This document shows, piece by piece, positions 33,945 to 45,800 of a stretch of DNA of 64,000 nucleotides (positions within the stretch are counted from its first letter, which is position 1; every line of letters begins with the position of its first letter). The position numbers and the translations under genes were made by a program. Origin of the DNA: Progne subis subis (taxonomy: Eukaryota > Chordata > Aves > Passeriformes > Hirundinidae). The stretch lies in the NCBI GenBank assembly GCA_022316685.1, contig JAKJHU010000036.1:5374036-5438035 (forward strand). The letters are read 5' to 3'. The notes beneath the pieces are model-generated. The model worked only from the letters and a program-made list of their open reading frames with translations, made no database searches and was not told where the DNA came from.

Positions 33945-35196
33945 GGTTGGGTTTTTTTTTTTTTTTTTTTTTTTTTTCTTTGCATATAGTTAATTTCCTT
34001 CCCAATAGCTGGTGTAGGGCTAGGTTTTGTATTAGCACTGAACACACAGTTGGTAATACAGAGATGCTTTTGTTAAGGCCTTTTCTGCTTCTCCATCTGC
34101 TGCCATGCTGATGAGGAGGCTGGGGGTACACTGGAGTTTGGGAGGATGCACAGCCAGGGCAGGTGACCCAAACTGATCAAAAGGATACTCCAGACCACAT
34201 GAAATCATGCTCAGTATATAAAGAGGTGGGAAGATGTTGGAGTCCAGGGCATTCCTTTGGCTGCCCTGGAGGGTCAGGGACCTGGACAGGGGGGTCTGGG
34301 ACCCTGGCCCAGAGCCCAGAGGGACATTGGCTTTGATCTCAGTCCATGGGAAAGGCTTCCTGCACTGCGGGAAGGATTGCAAGCCACAAGAGTGTGAAAG
34401 ATAGTAGTTTCGCTTATCACAGGGTGAGAAAACAGTAGGTTTGGAGTTTTAGTATTGAAGTGAATGGGGGCAAGATGGAGGATTTGGGGCGTTGTCTCCT
34501 GCTTCTTCTCTCTTCTTCCCTCACTCCATTTTTTGCAGTGATGGTGTCACAAAGTAGTTTCAAGAGATTGGGTCAAAGTAAGGATGACCTTTTTAGTATA
34601 AGTGATAGGTATTGGCAAATAATGATAAATAAAGAACATGTAACAATTAGTATAAAAGATAGCAACAGCCCAGTCCAGGAGGAGTCGAGGAGTCACCAGA
34701 TGCCTGAGCAGCTGCACAGACCTTTGTTGGGCACTGAGAAAATTGTAAGATAAGAAACAATAAACAAAGCACACAAGCTTGAAAAATCAGAACCTGAAGA
34801 CTCCGTCTCTTTCTTTGCGTTTGGCTCAGAGCTTTGCAGAAGGCAAAAAGACTCCAAAACCACCTGAATCTCGGAACAAAAACCGAGAGGAAGAAGGAGG
34901 AAGGGGGAGACATTAGAATGATGTTGTTTGTCTTCCCAAGTACCTCTTATGCATGAGGGGGCCCTGCCCTCCTCGAGGTGGCTGAACACCTGCCTGCTTC
35001 TGGAAAGCTGTAACTAAATTCCCTGTTTCACGTACTTGTATGTATGGTTTTGCTTTCCCAGTTAAATGGTCTTTATCTCAACCCATGTGTTTTCCAGCTT
35101 TTACCCATCCAGTTCTCTCCCAGAGCCCATTGGTGGGGGAGTGAGTGAGTGGCTGGGTGCAGCTTGGTTGGTTGGTAGCTGGGGCTAAATCATGAT
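33945..35196 (+). mobile_element. ERVL-like LTR split by a nested LTR
   Basis: The outer LTR covers 33945-34234 and about 34889-35196. It matches 21628-22209 in order: 'tagttaatttcc', 'agctggtgtaggg', 'acccaaactgatcaaaagg', 'cagtatataaag' (TATA), then after the nested element 'gaaggaggaaggggg', 'ggctgaacacctgcctgc', 'ttatctcaaccca' and 'agctggggctaaatcatga'. A 26-base T tract (33952-33977) lies within its first bases. Confidence 0.8.
34229..34894 (+). mobile_element. Solo LTR, family C (copy 2), nested in an ERVL LTR
   Basis: Starts TGTTGGAGTCCAGGGCATTCC-like at 34235 and matches 18612-19254 in reverse. Plus-strand signals are 'gtataaaagatag' near 34652 and 'aacaataaacaaag' near 34757. A candidate 6-bp duplication GGAAGA lies at 34229-34234 and 34889-34894. 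However, the apparent CA end by comparison with copy 1 is ...CGGAACA at 34878, leaving ten extra bases, so the right end is uncertain. Confidence 0.78.
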
Positions 35197-35589
35197 GTGA
35201 TTAGGGAAACTGGGAAAGAGAAAGGGAAAGGGAAGGAAAGAAGACACCAGTGAAAATCCAATTACAGAACTCATTTTGATGTAGAGTTCAGATGAAGACA
35301 GGGAATATCAAGGAAATTTTGAAGGGTGTAAATTCTTCCTGAGGAGTGGAACATTAAAACACCTGAATTCCGGAGGGGTGGAACATTAAAAAAGTGAATC
35401 ATGCCCTTGTGTTAGACTTTTAAGGTGCAAGCAATGCTACATGTAATGAAACTGGGGACTTTATCAATAAGCTGACTTATGGAATATACATTATGCACAG
35501 TAAGTTTTTCATTTTCTTTAGTTATAAATGATACTGTGATTCCAAACTGTTGCTAAAAAATCGCAAATTGAATCAGTCAGCATCACCTA
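35197..35589. other. Non-coding DNA
   Basis: A purine-rich stretch (35205-35245) and two similar words ('ggagtggaacattaaaacacctgaattc' and 'ggggtggaacattaaaaaagtgaatc', about 35342-35402). No gene or recognised element. Confidence 0.45.
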
Positions 35590-37560
35590 AACATGAAAAT
35601 GACTCAGAAGGATCGAGTCCAAATCACTGCTCCTTATGACTACCTAAAAATAGACCACGTGACTAAGAGCATCATCCAGATGCTCCTTGAAATGTGACTC
35701 TGGGGACCCTGTTCCAGTGACTGAGTACCCTCTCAGCGAGGAATCTCTTCCTAATGTCCAATCAGCACTTCCCCTGAGGCAGCATCATTTAATTTCTCCA
35801 TGTACTACTGCTAAGTACCAGGGAGAGGAGACCCGCACTCCCCGCTCTGTTTTTCTTCCCCCTTAAGGAAGTTGTAGACAGCAATGAAGTCCCCTCTCAG
35901 CTTTCTCTTCTCCAAGCTGGAAAAAAACAAGAGAATTCAGCTGCTCCTCATAAGTCTTGCTTTTGAGGCCTTTCATCATCCTAGTCTCCCTCCTCTGGAC
36001 GCACTCTAATAGTTTGATTTCCTTCCTATGTTGACGTACTACAAATCTGCACTCAGTACTTGAGGAGAGGCTGCACCAACACAGAGCAGAGTGGAACAGT
36101 CACCTCCCTCCACTGGCTGAAGATGCTGTGCTTTATGCATTCCTGGATATGTTTGGCCTTCTTTTTCTACAGGGCTGTTCTTCAGCCCCTAATCCTAAAA
36201 TTTGTACATATAATTAGAATTACCTCATCCCAGGTAGAAAATCCAGTACTTGCTCTTGTTAAATTTTATATGTTTGGTGGTGGCTATCTCTCTAGTCTAC
36301 CCAGATCTCTCTCTAAGACCTCACTATCCAAGAGGGATTCTACAACTCCCCCAAATGTAGTATCATCAGCAGACTCATGTGCTGCACATTAAATTCCTGT
36401 GTCCAGGTCACTTACAAAAACTTCGAAGGGCACTGGCCCTAAATCTTAGCCCTGGTTTTTCAGTTTTTTTAAAGCCTTCTACTTGTTCATAGGATGGAGT
36501 CAGTTTCTTTAGTTTCTGCACAATATTAGGAGCAGTTTTCGCTTTTCTCACATATGGGAACATAAACAAACCTTTTGCTTTTCATTCCCTGTCCTTTGTT
36601 TACATATTTATAGCCTGAAAATAATTGTAACTGGCAGCTGGTCTGGCCACTGGGCTGACAGGTGATAACCCCAGAAGCCAATCCACAACCAGACCCACAA
36701 ATGTATAAAATGTAAGAAATAAACAAGCTGGAGGAGCTCGGCCTTGGTCACTCTGCCTTGGTCTCTCTCTGAGGAACAACTCTGCCCTGCAAAACTCTTG
36801 TGTCCGTGTGATTGCTTTGTGTGCCGTGATCACAGGGAACCATTTTGAAAATGGGCTACCTGCTTGATAGAACATCATCTACTATGACCTGTCATAACCC
36901 TTTATACCTGTCAGCCAATTGCACACCCAACATGATAGAGACTTGTCTAATTGCAGGCTAGACATTTTCCCCAGAAGCATGTTGTGAGAGGCAGCATCTA
37001 AAGCTTAATTAAAACAAATAAAACCCCCAGAATACATCTCCTTGCTTCCCTTGGTCAACTAAATGGGTGACTTTGTCCTAAAAGAAAACTAAGTAGGTTA
37101 AGCAGGACTTTCCCTTCATGCAGACTGTGACCAATTGCTGTGTTGTTTCTCAAGTGTTTTTTAATACTCAGAATAAACTTCTTCATAATTTTACCAGGCA
37201 CTGAAGTGAGACTGATAGGCCTGTAATTACTATAGTCTTCCTTCTTAAAATTGGGACACCATTTCCCAGCTTCTAGTCAATGGGGACCTCTCCAGAGTCC
37301 CAAGACTATTGAAAAATAATGACAAGAGATCCCATGATTACATCAGCCAGCCCTTTTGGTACTAGATTTATATGCATCCAGCTGGAGCAGCAAATCTCAA
37401 ACATTTTCAGAATCGTCTTGAGAGTTCATTGTCCCCTCAGTCATGGTCTTTCAATACCGGGCTTCCAAGGTCCCGGAGCCAATCACTGGTGTTAAAACAG
37501 AGGTGAAGAAGAAATTAAACTTCTCTACTTTGACTCTGTCCTTTTTTGTGAGGTAACAGA
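35590..37560 (-). repeat. Long CR1 LINE 3' half, minus strand, split by an LTR
   Basis: Reversed CR1 order: 'agtccaaatcactgctcc', 'cccctctcagctttctcttc', 'agctgctcctcataag', 'gcactctaatag', 'tgaggagaggctgcacc', then after the LTR 'gacctgtcataacccttt', 'gcatgttgtgagaggcagc', 'gcactgaagtgagactgata', 'ggcctgtaatt' and 'gtcaatggggacctctcc'. The halves are 35590-36452 and 36835-37560. There are many stops, so it is a dead copy. Confidence 0.85.
36453..36834 (+). mobile_element. Solo LTR inserted in a CR1
   Basis: This block is foreign to the CR1 around it. It has a TATA-like 'gtataaaatgtaag' near 36703, an AATAAA in 'gaaataaacaag' near 36718, and ends ...GTGATCACA at 36834, where CR1 resumes with 'gggaacc'. 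The left edge is unclear (a TG at 36453, or TGTTCATAGG near 36488), and no target duplication was found. Confidence 0.7.
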
Positions 37561-37819
37561 CCTCATAAAATAACAGATCAATTTAATTTGTGATCTTTCA
37601 CTGTTAGCATATTTTTAGAAACACCTTTTCATTGTTTGTCATAGTGCTGACTAGCTTGAACTCTAATGAAGCCCTGGCCACACAAATTTTCTTCCTACAG
37701 TGGTGAAATTTGTTGGAAAATCTTTGACAATTTGATGAATGATATTTTTCTCATCAAATATTAAGATGTATTGTTTTACATGGCATGTCTTTTTGGCATA
37801 AATCTGAATATAATATTTC

Positions 37820-38533
37820 AATTATTGTAGTGGTGCGAGAGTTGTTTTATTAAGTTATTAAGTTATTTTTGTAAGATTTTTAAGTTATTTTGTAATGGTT
37901 CAGTCCACTGTATATCCCTGTTTTTTGTAATAGTTTTCTCCCTTATGACTTGGTTATATAAGCAGACGTTTTATGCCAATCATTCATTCCCTGCACCTGT
38001 CCCTGTCAATCCCCCCCCTCTCCTCTTGGTCACCCTGTCTGTCACTTCGAGACCCTTCCCTGGATTCTGGAAAGATCCAGAAGAGGCGTCAAGTGATAGG
38101 CTGGTGCCCAAGGAATCCCCTCCTACCCCCCTGTGATTTGTTAATGGTTTAGAAGTTGACACCCCCTGTTACCACCCCCGTGTTCCCTGGTTGGCTGACC
38201 TGTTGTCGCCACCCCTGGATCCTCCCCCAGTTTATAAGTGGCTGTCAAGCTTTGATCTCTGCTCTCTCTGGGCAGCAGTGGTCTGAGGTGGAGCTCCTTG
38301 CTGGACTCCCCTTAATAAACTACCCTCTACCCTGCCTAAAGAGAGTCGACCCTTTTTCCTGTCACCGCAGTCGCAACTCCATCAGGATCCACTCGCTGGT
38401 GTGGGGAACCAAAAACCCACCGGGAGGAGGTTACTCGCCCTGCCTGTAACCCCGACCGATCCTCGCTGTGGCAGTGCAGAACTGAGCTAGCCTGCGCCCC
38501 TGCCAGGCGTGAGGAGACACAGCTATAAATTAT
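37820..38533 (+). mobile_element. Solo LTR, family A (ERVK-like), copy 2
   Basis: Runs from TGTAGTGGTGCGAGAG (37826) to ...GACACAGCTATA (38527), 702 bp. Target duplication AATTAT is exact (37820-37825, 38528-38533). Signals are 'gtttataagtggc' near 38231 and 'ccttaataaacta' near 38310. The end TATA is probably a mutated TACA, since the copy at 52693 ends AGCTACA. Confidence 0.92.
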
Positions 38534-38577
38534 CTCCTTTCTTGTAAAATATGTTAAATAAATCCTCGTTTATGTGA

Positions 38578-38665
38578 AATACTATCTACTGTTTGCTTGA
38601 ATGCTGTCTTACTGTTGCTTAAATACTATCTTACTGTTGCTTAAATACTATCTTACTGTTGCTTA
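38578..38665. repeat. 22-bp tandem repeat, four copies
   Basis: Units start at 38578, 38600, 38622 and 38644. The last two are identical (aatactatcttactgttgc plus tta-type end) and the first two differ at a few positions. Confidence 0.9.
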
Positions 38666-39048
38666 GCCACTTACTGCACAAAATAGACCTATTAAACCAT
38701 AAGATAGAGAATTCCCATTATAGTCTTACCCTTTTCCTCCATGCCCCATCCCAAATGAAAGACTCAAGCAAATTGATTTGGCAGCTTCAGTCCAGTCTGA
38801 AGAAGTTACATTACTGAAGTGAGAAACAGTCAAGTCCCATAAGTAGTTCCTACGGAAATCCATCTATTCTTAGTCTTGGAAACAGTGCATCAACAACTTT
38901 TTATAACATTAAAAACATCTATATTACATCCTAAAATATTTTAAACTCATTTTTACACTGATTGTCTAAAAATCACACATAAATAGATGTAAACTTATCT
39001 GTTTAAAAAAATGAACCTGTTTTAACTAACAAACCACTTTAACATTTT
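38666..39048. other. Unique non-coding DNA
   Basis: Nothing recognisable in about 380 bases between two solo LTRs. Confidence 0.5.
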
Positions 39049-39650
39049 CCGAGTGTCCTAGGGTGATTTTATGATGCTTGTATCTCCAATCGTCTGTTCT
39101 GTTTGTGCTGTATATTGAGTTCTGTGCCTTTAAGACTGGTTCTAAGAGCAAGGAGAAGCTCGGAGTTTGTTTTGAGAGCACTGCCTGACTCCTCCACATT
39201 GTTCTCCAGACTGGGTGTTAGGCTGAGGCTTGGAGAGACTGCAGGACAGAGATCTTTTTGCTTTTAGTTAGTTTCAGCTAGCTAGGGCAGAGAAGTTCCC
39301 TGGGCTGTTGTTTGTTTGTTTGTTTGTTTGTTTTTTTGTTTTTCTTGGGACTGTTAAAACCTGCTCTGGACTGAAAGAACCCAGGGGAGCACTGGGGGCT
39401 GCACCTGCGGCCCACCGGGGCCTGGAGCTCGGCATTTTCCAGCAGCGCCGGAGGGACTGGGACTGAGGAGAGACTGAGAGAGAGCCGAGCTCCACCCACG
39501 GCAAGGAACTTTCTCAATTCGTCATCTCACTCCAGAACGAGAAGTTTTATTGTTTCATATTATTCATTCTTGGTACTTGTGGGCACTGCTCCCCAGAGGG
39601 ACCCCATTCATGGGTTTTCTCACAACTTTGCCCTAAACCAGGACACTGAG
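39049..39650 (+). mobile_element. Solo LTR, ERVL-like, with 5-bp target duplication
   Basis: Runs from TGTCCTAGGGTGATTTTATG (39054) to ...CTAAACCAGGACA (39645), with a TGTCCT/AGGACA inverted end pair. Flanks are ccgag (39049-39053) and ctgag (39646-39650), identical except for a CpG-type C-to-T change. It contains a (GTTT)n run at 39307-39345 and a GC-rich block at 39380-39500. The length, 592 bp, and the 5-bp duplication fit ERVL. Confidence 0.85.
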
Positions 39651-40365
39651 GTAACATGCGCTTGAAAAACCTTGGGATTTTCCAAAAGATACTTTAATTT
39701 TGATATAGGACATTTTGAAAAGAATCATTGAATATTCTGCCTCCATGAAATATATGTCTATTGAATATTTGAGTGATTTTTTTTTTTAAATTTATCTGAT
39801 TTATATAAAGACCAGTGAAGAAAGTATAATGATCTAATGACATGATATGTAAACTACATGAATTTGCTACATTTATAATTCTGGCAGTATAAATTAAAAT
39901 TATAGAATTATAGCAGCATGCTTTTAAGAGTAGAGTATGATGTTATTTAGACAGGTTACTTTATAAGATAATACTTATTGGTTACTTATATAAATGTAGA
40001 AGGTTAGCAAGACTGCAGAAACTGGAAAATATATTTGTAATCTATATCATTAAAAGGAAATATTTTTTTAAACAGAAAGTGGGAGGGCTGTTGTGTTGGA
40101 AGTTTATTGTTGAAAAAGATACTTCGAAACTGTATATTTAGATAGAAAATATTGTAAATTAAAATGTCAAGATATAGGAATATATTTAATATGAGAATAT
40201 TTTGGTTCATTGTATTGTACCTATGACTGCAAATCCTAAAATAATTACAATTTTTAATCATTCCAAGAATGACCAGGGGAATGGGCAGACACAAACTTTA
40301 CTTCATCAAGAACTATTCACGCTCTGGCTATTTTCTAGGATAAAAAATGTAGCAATTGTAGGTGA
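39651..40365. other. Unique AT-rich non-coding DNA
   Basis: No gene or recognised repeat. Confidence 0.5.
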
Positions 40366-40990
40366 GAAGTAGGAGATATCATACAGCTTGATTTTTGCAA
40401 TTCTTTTGATACAGTCTACAATATTTTCCCCATAGGATTCCTATCAGGTGAGCAAAAACTTGATTGTAAAGCTGTACAAAAAGAACAGTTATTAAAGGTT
40501 TACTGTGAAACTTGAGGAATGGACTGAGCAGAATTCTAAGGGAGCCTCTGATGGCTCTAGTAATGTTCAGCAGTTTTATTAACAGCTTGGCTGATAGAAT
40601 GGCAAGTACACTGATTAAATTTACAAATGACATCAACCTTTTGGAATCTGCAAGCACATTGAAGTTGGATTCAGAATAAATTTGAGAAAATAGAGAAACT
40701 TTCAGAGAAAGAGATGTAATTCTACAAGGACATTTGCAAGGTGGAAATAATCAGCTGCTTGAAATGAGGACAGAGGATAATTGGCTAACTTATTGAAGAA
40801 ATTGGGTTATTTTTCCTAGACAAAAAGGAGAAAGAAAGATCAAATAAGAGCCTTTATGTATAGTATATACATGCCAAGAGTAAGGTAATAAGCTGTTTTC
40901 TCCAAGTCACCTGTAAATAGGTTAAGAAGTGAGCTATAAATATAGTTAAGCATTGGAACACATTTTTTTAGAGAAACTACATGATCTCTA
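40366..40990 (+). repeat. Old CR1 LINE fragment, reverse-transcriptase part
   Basis: Words such as 'gatttttgcaattcttttgatacagtc', 'taaatttacaaatgacatc' and 'ggacagaggataattggcta' follow CR1 ORF2 order on the plus strand. There is heavy decay and no open frame, and the edges are approximate. Confidence 0.5.
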
Positions 40991-41194
40991 TCATTGTAGC
41001 ATTGTGCAACCACTTGCCCCTCTCCTCACTTCAGCCATACCACCAGTGGGAGCTGAGTTGCTGCATCCAGGTTACCCTGGACTTTGGGAGATGAATTAGC
41101 AATGTAGTTTGGGAGATGAATGGCAACGTGGTGGCCAAGAGTTGTGTGGAATGGGGAACCCAGACATCTTGCTGATAGTCAAATATGCCTATGA

Positions 41195-41400
41195 TTCAAT
41201 CACAGAATCAGAGAATCAAAGAGTGGTTTGAATTGGAAGGGGCCCTTAAATTCCATCAAATTCCAATCCCCTGTTGTGAGCAGCAACAACTCCCGCTAGA
41301 CCAGGTTGCTCAATGCCCCATCCAGCCTGGCCTCGAACACATCAAGGAATGGGGTACACTCAACTTCTCTGGGCAATCTAGTCCTGTACTTAAAAAAAGG
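41195..41400 (-). repeat. CR1 LINE 3' end, minus strand
   Basis: Begins with decayed tail repeats ('tcacagaatcagagaatcaa'), then 'ttggaaggggcccttaaattcc', 'agaccaggttgctcaatgcc', 'catccagcctggcctcgaac' and 'acttctctgggcaatct'. Clear reversed CR1 3' end. Confidence 0.9.
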
Positions 41401-44400
41401 CATTATCACCTTTATAAACAGTGGATAGCACAGGACTTGTTGAGCTTTCCTGCACACCAGGATTTCATCTTGAGCAGAGACACCTCTCAAGACTACTCCT
41501 CAAGACTGAGAAATTTATTGCTGCAACAGTAAGTGACTAATAAAACACTTTGAAGTTTAGGTGAGGGATGAGGGAGATTGATTGTGTGTTCTTTTAGACA
41601 GAAATGTTGACCATGTATGAAACTAAGTCGCATGTAAACTCTGAGATGGAATTTAGAAGACAAGTGGACATTTCTGAATCTCATGACTCAGTGTGTGGGG
41701 GTGTTTGATATTTTTGTCTTACCCTCTCCTCTATGACGTAAATAATCAAGTGTACCTTGCCATTGGATCTTGATAAACCAGTTTCATTTCCTATCAAACA
41801 CCATTAAATCACTTTTTCTATCAATGAACATATTTTTACTTGTTTCCTACAAGGGAAGTGAGTCACTCCATTGACTACAATATATTTTTAAAGAAAATAG
41901 GAATACACTATGTAATCTTTCCATACTAATGGGATGAATTAGCTGACCTATTACTGATGCTTTTGGACAAACCTGTTTTGTGAGATTATATGTATGTGTA
42001 TGTATATACATATACTTGAAGCTCCATGCTTCATTACAGCTAAGTATCACTTAACAAATTAATTTCTTATATTAGAAACTAAGCATTGTGACTCATTTTT
42101 AACCATGAACCTTTTTACCTTACTCAGATGTCTACCTGCCCTATTGCAACATAAGAGTTACTTGTCAGCTACACTACATTGTGTGCATGATTTTAGGGAA
42201 AATGATATTGCCAGTTCTGATTTTTATTTCAATTTGTGTTGGTCTCTGTCTTAACTTATGAAACTCCAGAATATCTTATCGGGGGAAAAAATAGATCAGA
42301 ATCATGTCCAGGACAAACTAACTGCTTAGCAGGCTCTTAAAAATGCTTAATTAGAAGCTCATCCTTAGGTTTTTTGTAGAAATTCTATAGCTTGCAGTCT
42401 ACTGTAGAGTATGTAAACAAAGAAAGAGACAATCTGATTGTATCATACAGAGTTGTACGGCATATATCAAATATTTTAGTTGGAATGTTTTGTTATTTAC
42501 CCCTAACACCTATAGAGGAAAAAGGTGCTGCTGAGAAAGCTGCCAGTGAAAAGAGATAATCTTTTTCAGTGTCTGCAAATGTGATCTCTTCCATTGTTCA
42601 GAAAATTTTGGCAGCTAAAAATAGTTCAGATAAATAGGCTGTCCAGTCAGTGTGACCAGATTCTATTTTTCATCCTTTTATCCTAGTAAGTTTGTGACAG
42701 ATACTTTCTTTGCAATGAATTATAGATAACACATATGCAGAAATTTCAGTTGTTAATGTAATGGCATTCTGGAATATAATATGAGGTTTTATATATATAT
42801 ATGTAGTATGAAACTGATCTAATACATCAGTAGATTGGCTATAATGCTTTGATATCCATATCTATCACTGTTTGGCTCTCTAAAAAGAACTCAGAGACAG
42901 GAGAAAACATATTGTAGCTTACCTTAATGCCTGTATGGAAAGCAAGAGTTGGCAGCATGGTGCAAACACAGCAGTTGAAAGCAAAGTATTCTCAGAAGAT
43001 ATTTGGAGCTGTATGGAAGTAGTCATTGGGAATGGTTCAGCCAGAAAATTATGTATTCTCAACACTAACAGAAGGGTTTGACACAGACAAATGTGAATCT
43101 ATGCTGCGAGCAGGACACAGTGCTTCTATCTCTTTCAGTGTAGTCTGTGGATTGACATTTTACCAGGGATTGAAGAGAAGACTGAAAAATGATTATCAAT
43201 ATTTTACACAAGCAAAAACCCTATGTGATTTCTGTAATCATTCATAAATTATCGATAAAGAGTCTAGATATTCTCTACCACTATCAGAAGAAATTCTTTA
43301 AATGTATAAGTAAAATGGTTAGTAAATAAACAAATAAACAAACAAACAAATAGTGTTTTTTCCTCTCAGTAGAAGAATTTTCTGCTTATTTAATAAGTAT
43401 TGGTTTTGGGATTGTATATAGTTATCTGTATATAGCTAGCCTGAACTAATAAATTATCATTTACCTATTTTTTTCTCAGCCATCAAAATACGTCCCCAAT
43501 GCTTTATTGCAACAATGTAAAATATAATATTGTAAGATATTTTCCCATAGTTTTTAATGTTGGTTCAGTACCCTGAGTGCACAAAAACCTAGGAGTCACA
43601 TCTGTATCTTTATTGATTCTTTGTCTATGAATGTGTCACCAAATTATTTTTCCTTAATCTGAATCCAATAACCATCTATGCTACAACTTTTCCCCTTTAC
43701 TGCATAATCTTCTTGTGAAATGTCTACTGACTGTAATTAGTGGCTTTTGCTATATCTCATGCACATCTCATCTATTCCAGCCTCTCAGATGGAAGTTGCA
43801 GAATTTAACAGAACACAAGTAGGTCTCTCTACCTTTCTAAAATTCCAGGAAATCATTTTTTGACACATTTGACACTATTTGATGGGCTACATTTTTCTAC
43901 AAATCAAAATCTGGTCATGAAATATAATAATAACATCTCTGAGCTCAGAAAGTGCCACTCATTAAATGATTTGGAGAACAGTATAGTATAAATTGCTTCT
44001 GATAATAATACTTCAGTGGATAGCAAGCATATAATCCTTTAGTCCACTTTTATATTCTAATACAGGCTAGGATTTGTAGATAATAGCAGGAAATCTGTCC
44101 CTTGGCTGATGGCATGGTTATCAAAAGCCCTAGTTCTTACTGTTTCAAGCACCTGAGGATTATGTTTAGGATATATTAAATACCCAGCTCATTCTGATCA
44201 TAGGTATCTTGATAATTTTATGACACTGTGCTAATTATGCCTCACTAATCATGAATAAAAAGTGTCAGTACTATGATCTTTGCCATATCTTTTCATGGTA
44301 TTGTTAAGAATTTTACAAAACAGTTTATGGATTCCAGAGGAAAAGGAAACCCAGGACAAAATACTTTACATGCTAAGAAACAGAAGGAAATCATTAGTCT

Positions 44401-45415
44401 ATGAATTTGGATATGGAACAAAGAATGATCTCATAGCGAAGAGATAAGAGAAAAGGTATGCACTAGGTCATAGGTTCACAAAAGGAAAGTAAAACAGACT
44501 TGGGCTGAGGCTATAGAGTTCACTTATTTTGTGCTGGTTATATGATTGCATGGGCTAGCCCTATTGAGTCAAACAAGCTCAGATTTGGTAAAAAGAGGTC
44601 TCGGTTCAGCAGTACAGAAAGCTTTTATTTGGCCATTCTACAGAGCACTACCAATGAGAAAAGCCTGCAGAAAAGGCTTCCTGTTGACAAGGAAGTAGAT
44701 TAAAGGGAATTAAACAAGGAGAAGTGAAAAATTTAAGGAACCTGAGCAATGAATCTGAATTTATTGACATAAATATGTTTCAAGTATGTATACCAAAAAA
44801 AAAAAAAAAGAAAAAAAAAAAAGTGTTATATTTATGCATTTCAGAAAGCGCAATGCAGAAAACAATGATATTTACAGTTAATAATATTAATAGATAGCGG
44901 AAAAGTGGAAGGTGGAAATGGAAAACAAATTTGACCTCCAAATCAGTTAAGGTGACAAAATGAACATTTTTATGGCTGGAAATGATTCAAAAGATGATGA
45001 TGGGTGATTGGGTAATTGACCTTCAGAAATAAAACCTTAAAATTACAGATTTAAAAGGTTGTCTTTTTTAAACTTTGATAGGAGTTTCCCTTAGAATCAT
45101 TGGATAGTAAATCAGTCACAGGTTTCAACAGGAAAGTAGTCAACAACAAATTATGGTAACAGTGTCAGTATACTAAACATGGACTTTATCATTTTTAAGA
45201 TAAACCATCTGGCACAGTCTGAGACCATTAATGTTTTTAAAGGTCATATGTATTATTTACTATGTTTCAGAATAAAAAGAACTAATAAATACCATGTTTA
45301 AATGATACAACAACAGATATTGCTAATGAAGTTCTGACGTAATGAACATTTATTTGAAATGCATTTAAACCAAGACAATTGACTTTGCATTGTGTTTGCT
45401 TCATAAATTTGGAAA
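41401..45415. other. Unique AT-rich non-coding DNA
   Basis: Four kilobases without a supportable gene. An A-rich tract lies at 44795-44822 and a TA run near 42790. Open frames of 60-75 codons show no domain features. Confidence 0.5.
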
Positions 45416-45800
45416 ATGTAAACCTATAATGGGACACTTTCCCATCCTAAGCTTGGCTTCAGTTTATCTCAAACACTTGTTCAGTCTCCCCTTAAACTTA
45501 CATAGTTTTTTTCATCCACAGCATTCTTTGTCAAGAAGTACTGCCAATCTGCTTGCTTTGATGTGGAGAATCACTTGCACCTGATTAGTCAGAATCTGTA
45601 TTCTAGTAGCTTCAAATGAAGGCCACAATTCTGAGCAATGGAACAGAGAACAAAACAGCTGAACAGTTTTTCCATGCACACTATGGCCCTCACAGGTTTG
45701 TAGACTTTTGCTATATTCATTTCATATCATCATCTCCTTTTAGTTCTCTATACAGACAGTTAAGTCTGCTGGACAAGCTCCTAGTGACAGGTATTTTCTG
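45416..45800 (-). repeat. Old CR1 LINE 3'-end fragment, minus strand
   Basis: Words such as 'cttaaacttacatagtttttt', 'catccacagcattctttgtc', 'gtggagaatcacttgc', and 'caaatgaaggccacaattctg' recall an older CR1 subfamily 3' end in reverse. Low similarity; edges are approximate. Confidence 0.45.
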
